From Stichopus chloronotus (Eukaryota > Echinodermata > Holothuroidea > Aspidochirotida > Stichopodidae): DNA of 64,000 bases. This document shows, one piece after another, positions 61,201 to 64,000 of the stretch (position 1 is the stretch's first letter; every line of letters begins with the position of its first letter). The position numbers and the translations under genes are program-made. The stretch is from contig CM037850.1 in NCBI GenBank assembly GCA_021234535.1, positions 17,779,990 through 17,843,989 of the forward strand. Direction: 5' to 3'. The notes under the pieces are model-generated. The model was not told the origin of the DNA and made no database searches. It saw only the letters and a list, made by a program, of their open reading frames with translations.

Positions 61201-64000
61201 GCAAACATACGAGAAATTTATGATAAAGATGGTAAAATATTTAAGGCTTAAGTCTAAATCTCAAAAGTGCTTTGTGGTCTCTCAATGGTTAACTACTTTA
61301 ATTGAAATCAATGAAATCACCTGTCTGTTACTAAGACATCACATCTTTCATGTGTGAGGATTGGATTTATCAAATTTTTAGTTTATTGAACTTAATCTCT
61401 AGCTGGATGTGCAATATGTGCACAAGTTGATCACAAGAGTTCATATTAAAAACTTCTAATAATTTTAGAATTCAAAAATGGTTTCTCAACTGTAATGTTA
61501 GCTTTTCTTCAGCAAATAATTTAGTTAAAAGCACTATTTTTTTCAAAGAGAAGTCAGAGTCTCTGAGAGGCAGTGAGAAGAAATAAATAAAACTTGATAT
61601 ATCTGTTAGGGTAATTGGTGTTATCAAGAGAAATGTATCTGTCTGTTAGCACAAGCTTACCAATTTTATAGATGGGAGTTGATGAGGCAACTAGCATGTT
61701 CTCCTGGCCAGCATCTTCTTGAATTTCATGTAATTTGTCATTCACTCCAGATTGATGGGAAATGAAAATGTTTCCTAGGAGAAGAAAGTAACCAAAGGAT
61801 ACAGAAAGTAAAAAAGCTTGCTTGTTCCTTATGCACTGATCAAAGGTTTCCCTGGAAATTCATTCATGCACTTTCAGAACCTCATCCACAAGAAAATAGG
61901 GTTAAAAGAGCAACGTGAAAATGATTTACTTCTGTCACATACTAAATGTGTTTGAGGTTAGTCACACCGAAGCAGCTACCCACCCTTTCACAGACCTGGT
62001 TTGTGGAAATACTGCTTGTCTAAAATGTGATTGACTATGTGTAATTAAAGTGATAAACAATGAACAGAGGATCCACTCTGTTATGAATACAATTGGCTTG
62101 TTCACTCTAGAAAGAACATCCAGAAAATAAGAACCCAAGTTTAGAGACTGAAAATAAAGTGCTAGTAGATCTGTATTCCATGTAGGTAACAGATGGATTT
62201 CATTTACTCAAGGTTCACGTCACAGACCACACAGTGGGTAACATACAGTGAATGTGTTCCACATGTATACTAATCAAGGTCCATTGTATGCACCACACAG
62301 TGAATAATACTGTATATGTTTTCCATGAACAGAAAGCCAACTTAATGTACCACATAGCGGATGATAGATGTATTCTACGGTACATACGCAAGGCCTGCTT
62401 TACTCACCACATTTAGAAAACAAATACAAATCATGTAAACAAATCCCACTTTATCAACCAAAAAAGGAGAGAAAAAAAAAACACATTAATCTCACCTGGC
62501 TTGATATCCAAATGAACAAGGCCTTGGTTATGGATGTATTCTAGTCCTTGGGCTACTTGGAGTAAAATCTGCTTTAGTTGCGGCTCGGAGAATGACTTTC
62601 CCTGGCGATGGTTCCTGGTGATCACATCAGCTAAGCTGCCACCTGGAAAGAAACATTAAATGCAATAAGTCTGATAAAAGTATACATGAATAATGAAATG
62701 TTCAATAAGTAACATCCCAGGACAGGACAATCTATAAAAGTTTTTTTTTTAAGTATCCATCATAAGAGATAAGAAAAAAAGATCACAAGATGGGAAACTT
62801 TCCAGCAACTATCTTCCAGGTGAGCTTACAAGGAAATGGACAGCTTAAAGCAGTACCAGCAGAATTCAAAGTGAAAGTGGTGGTTGCAGGGATAAGTGTT
62901 GAGGGATCAGTGTTTGTAATTGTAACATATCAAATGTAGGAAGAGAATGAAATATTGTGTTATGACAATTAAAGTCTTAATAACCAAAAGCATATATGCA
63001 CCTAAACTATCCCCAAACTATTTCTAAAATACAGTTGCAGGCAATTGTGACCTTCTGATCTGCTCTCTGAAAAGGATGTGAATGGGGGATCAGGGTAGAC
63101 CTTTCCCCTCCCTTCTCTAATTTCTCTACATCCTACATTGCAGTCTCTAGTAGAGAAGAATAGTCGTTACTGTAGTTAAAGGAGAAGGAAAGTCAGGACA
63201 TTTGACGCAATTAAATGAGAGACTAACATTTGATGAACACCATTATCAAATTTCATTCAAATATGTTGCTTACTTTCCAAGATATTGCAATTTGAATGTT
63301 CATAAAAATTCATCAGGAAGCTGCCATTTTAAGATTGTGATGACATCACTGGACCACGTGTGATTGGAAAAGCTTTTGTTTTTCTTTATATGTTACTGTC
63401 AATATATTTTTAACAGGCATGCATAGATTCAAATCAGAGTATTAATGAATTGACTGTTGCATGATACACCTAAGTAATTCAACACAAAATATGTACAAGT
63501 GTGTGTGGATTTGTAGCAATTTTAGGTAAAGAAAACAAAGAAATGCATTAAAATTCCTGCTATCTGTGGTAATGTCACATCATTATTCGACTTACTCAAG
63601 TTGGTTTACATTCAACTTGGACAAAAATGACAAATGTGTGTAACTTGGATAGGAAACAATATTTCTGAATGAAACTTTGGGAAGTTGTTTGTCAAACACT
63701 TCTGCTTCATTTTGATAAACATGTTCCCAGGGTTTCCTTCTCCTTTAAACATCAAGACTTGTCACTGTTGTGATTTACAATGTCTTGTTACTCTAGTACA
63801 TGTTGGAGCATTCACAGCATCAATTACAATAGAAAAGAAAACAATGGAAAACGTGATCAATCTTTTGGAGTCTCCAACGCTGTGCAGCATTCCTTCTTGT
63901 TCTTGCTGTTAATGACGCCCTTAGAGGTCTCAGTGGCAAGATAAAAAATAATACCACAAGCAGCATCATCTTTCATCAATAGCTCAGATTCTTACCATTA
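58234..64000 (-). CDS. WEE1: WEE1 kinase, C-terminal part (5' end outside the window)
   Basis: WEE1 is a nuclear dual-specificity-fold kinase that phosphorylates the inhibitory tyrosine of CDK1 and delays entry into M phase. Seen: seven exons, 63996-64000 (last five bases of an exon), 62496-62642, 61661-61774, 60359-60444, 59653-59820, 59075-59220 and 58234-58360, join in frame to 263 codons, matching the last ~269 residues of human WEE1. Hallmarks: NGGSLADV, catalytic loop [10 protein letters not shown], metal site DLG in GDLGHV (WEE1 uses DLG rather than DFG), VEEGD then YLPNEILQE of the activation segment, [15 protein letters not shown], and the C-terminal [13 protein letters not shown], which keeps the serine that in human WEE1 (Ser642) binds 14-3-3 when phosphorylated. 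The N-terminal half and P-loop lie beyond the right edge. PKMYT1 is excluded by the C-terminus. Confidence 0.95.
58876..59025. repeat. Degenerate short tandem repeat in the last WEE1 intron
   Basis: About ten imperfect copies of a unit near TGACTTGTAGAAA (variants TGACTTGAAGAAA, TGACTTGCAGAGA, TGACATGTAGAGA). It ends about 50 bases from the donor of the penultimate exon. Confidence 0.7.
59309..59520. repeat. Degenerate GGTGG/ACTCCTA-rich repeat in a WEE1 intron
   Basis: Imperfect copies of a GACTCCTACAGTAAT...CTAATGGTGGT unit (clearest at about 59424 and 59476), with shorter relatives on the left. GC content rises relative to the flanks. Open frames here are artefacts of the repeat. Confidence 0.55.
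62210..62409. repeat. Degenerate ~65-bp tandem repeat in a WEE1 intron
   Basis: Three to four copies begin AAGGTTCAC, AAGGTCCATTG, AACTTAATG and AAGGCCTGC (about 62210, 62276, 62339, 62390). Each contains an ACCACACAGTG-like core (ACCACATAGCG, ACCACATTTAG in the worn copies). Confidence 0.6.

Noticed and set aside
1..64000. CRISPR arrays, operons, ribosome binding sites, tRNA or rRNA genes
   Set aside because: The window is intron-bearing animal DNA. I saw no spaced direct-repeat array of CRISPR type and no tRNA-like internal promoter pair or rRNA text.

Overview
The window reads as AT-rich animal (metazoan) nuclear DNA: short coding exons with GT..AG borders, introns of a few hundred bases to several kb, a decayed LINE, a small hAT-type transposon and many simple repeats. 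The encoded proteins resemble vertebrate ones but are clearly diverged, which fits an invertebrate deuterostome, perhaps an echinoderm. This is an inference from protein resemblance and no marker gene proves it.

Layout. (1) Bases 1-8.4 kb, minus strand: the likely 5' part of an unrecognised secreted-protein gene, built from three phase-compatible candidate exons (8363-8414, 3325-3533, 5-105) and running off the left edge. (2) 8.7-14.2 kb: no gene seen. (3) 14.95-40.5 kb, plus strand: a SYCP1 (synaptonemal complex protein 1) gene that I could splice from start to stop as 23 coding exons, about 1061 codons. Its introns hold a 30-bp minisatellite that runs into a splice acceptor, a hAT MITE with a perfect 8-bp target duplication, a dimeric tandem repeat, a probable poison exon and one probable GC-AG intron. 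(4) 42.57-48.9 kb, minus strand: a complete ODF3/CIMAP1-type SHIPPO-repeat gene (three coding exons, 251 codons) with probable 5' and 3' untranslated exons and RFX X-box motifs. (5) 49.2-50.0 kb, minus strand: the 3' end of a broken CR1-like LINE. (6) 50-58.2 kb: no gene seen. (7) 58.2-64.0 kb, minus strand: the C-terminal 263 codons of a WEE1 kinase gene, running off the right edge inside the kinase domain.

The three recognisable genes are linked by theme. SYCP1 builds the central region of the meiotic synaptonemal complex, ODF3-type proteins belong to the sperm tail and cilia, and WEE1 restrains CDK1 at mitotic and meiotic entry. Whether they share regulation or are linked by chance cannot be told from sequence alone.
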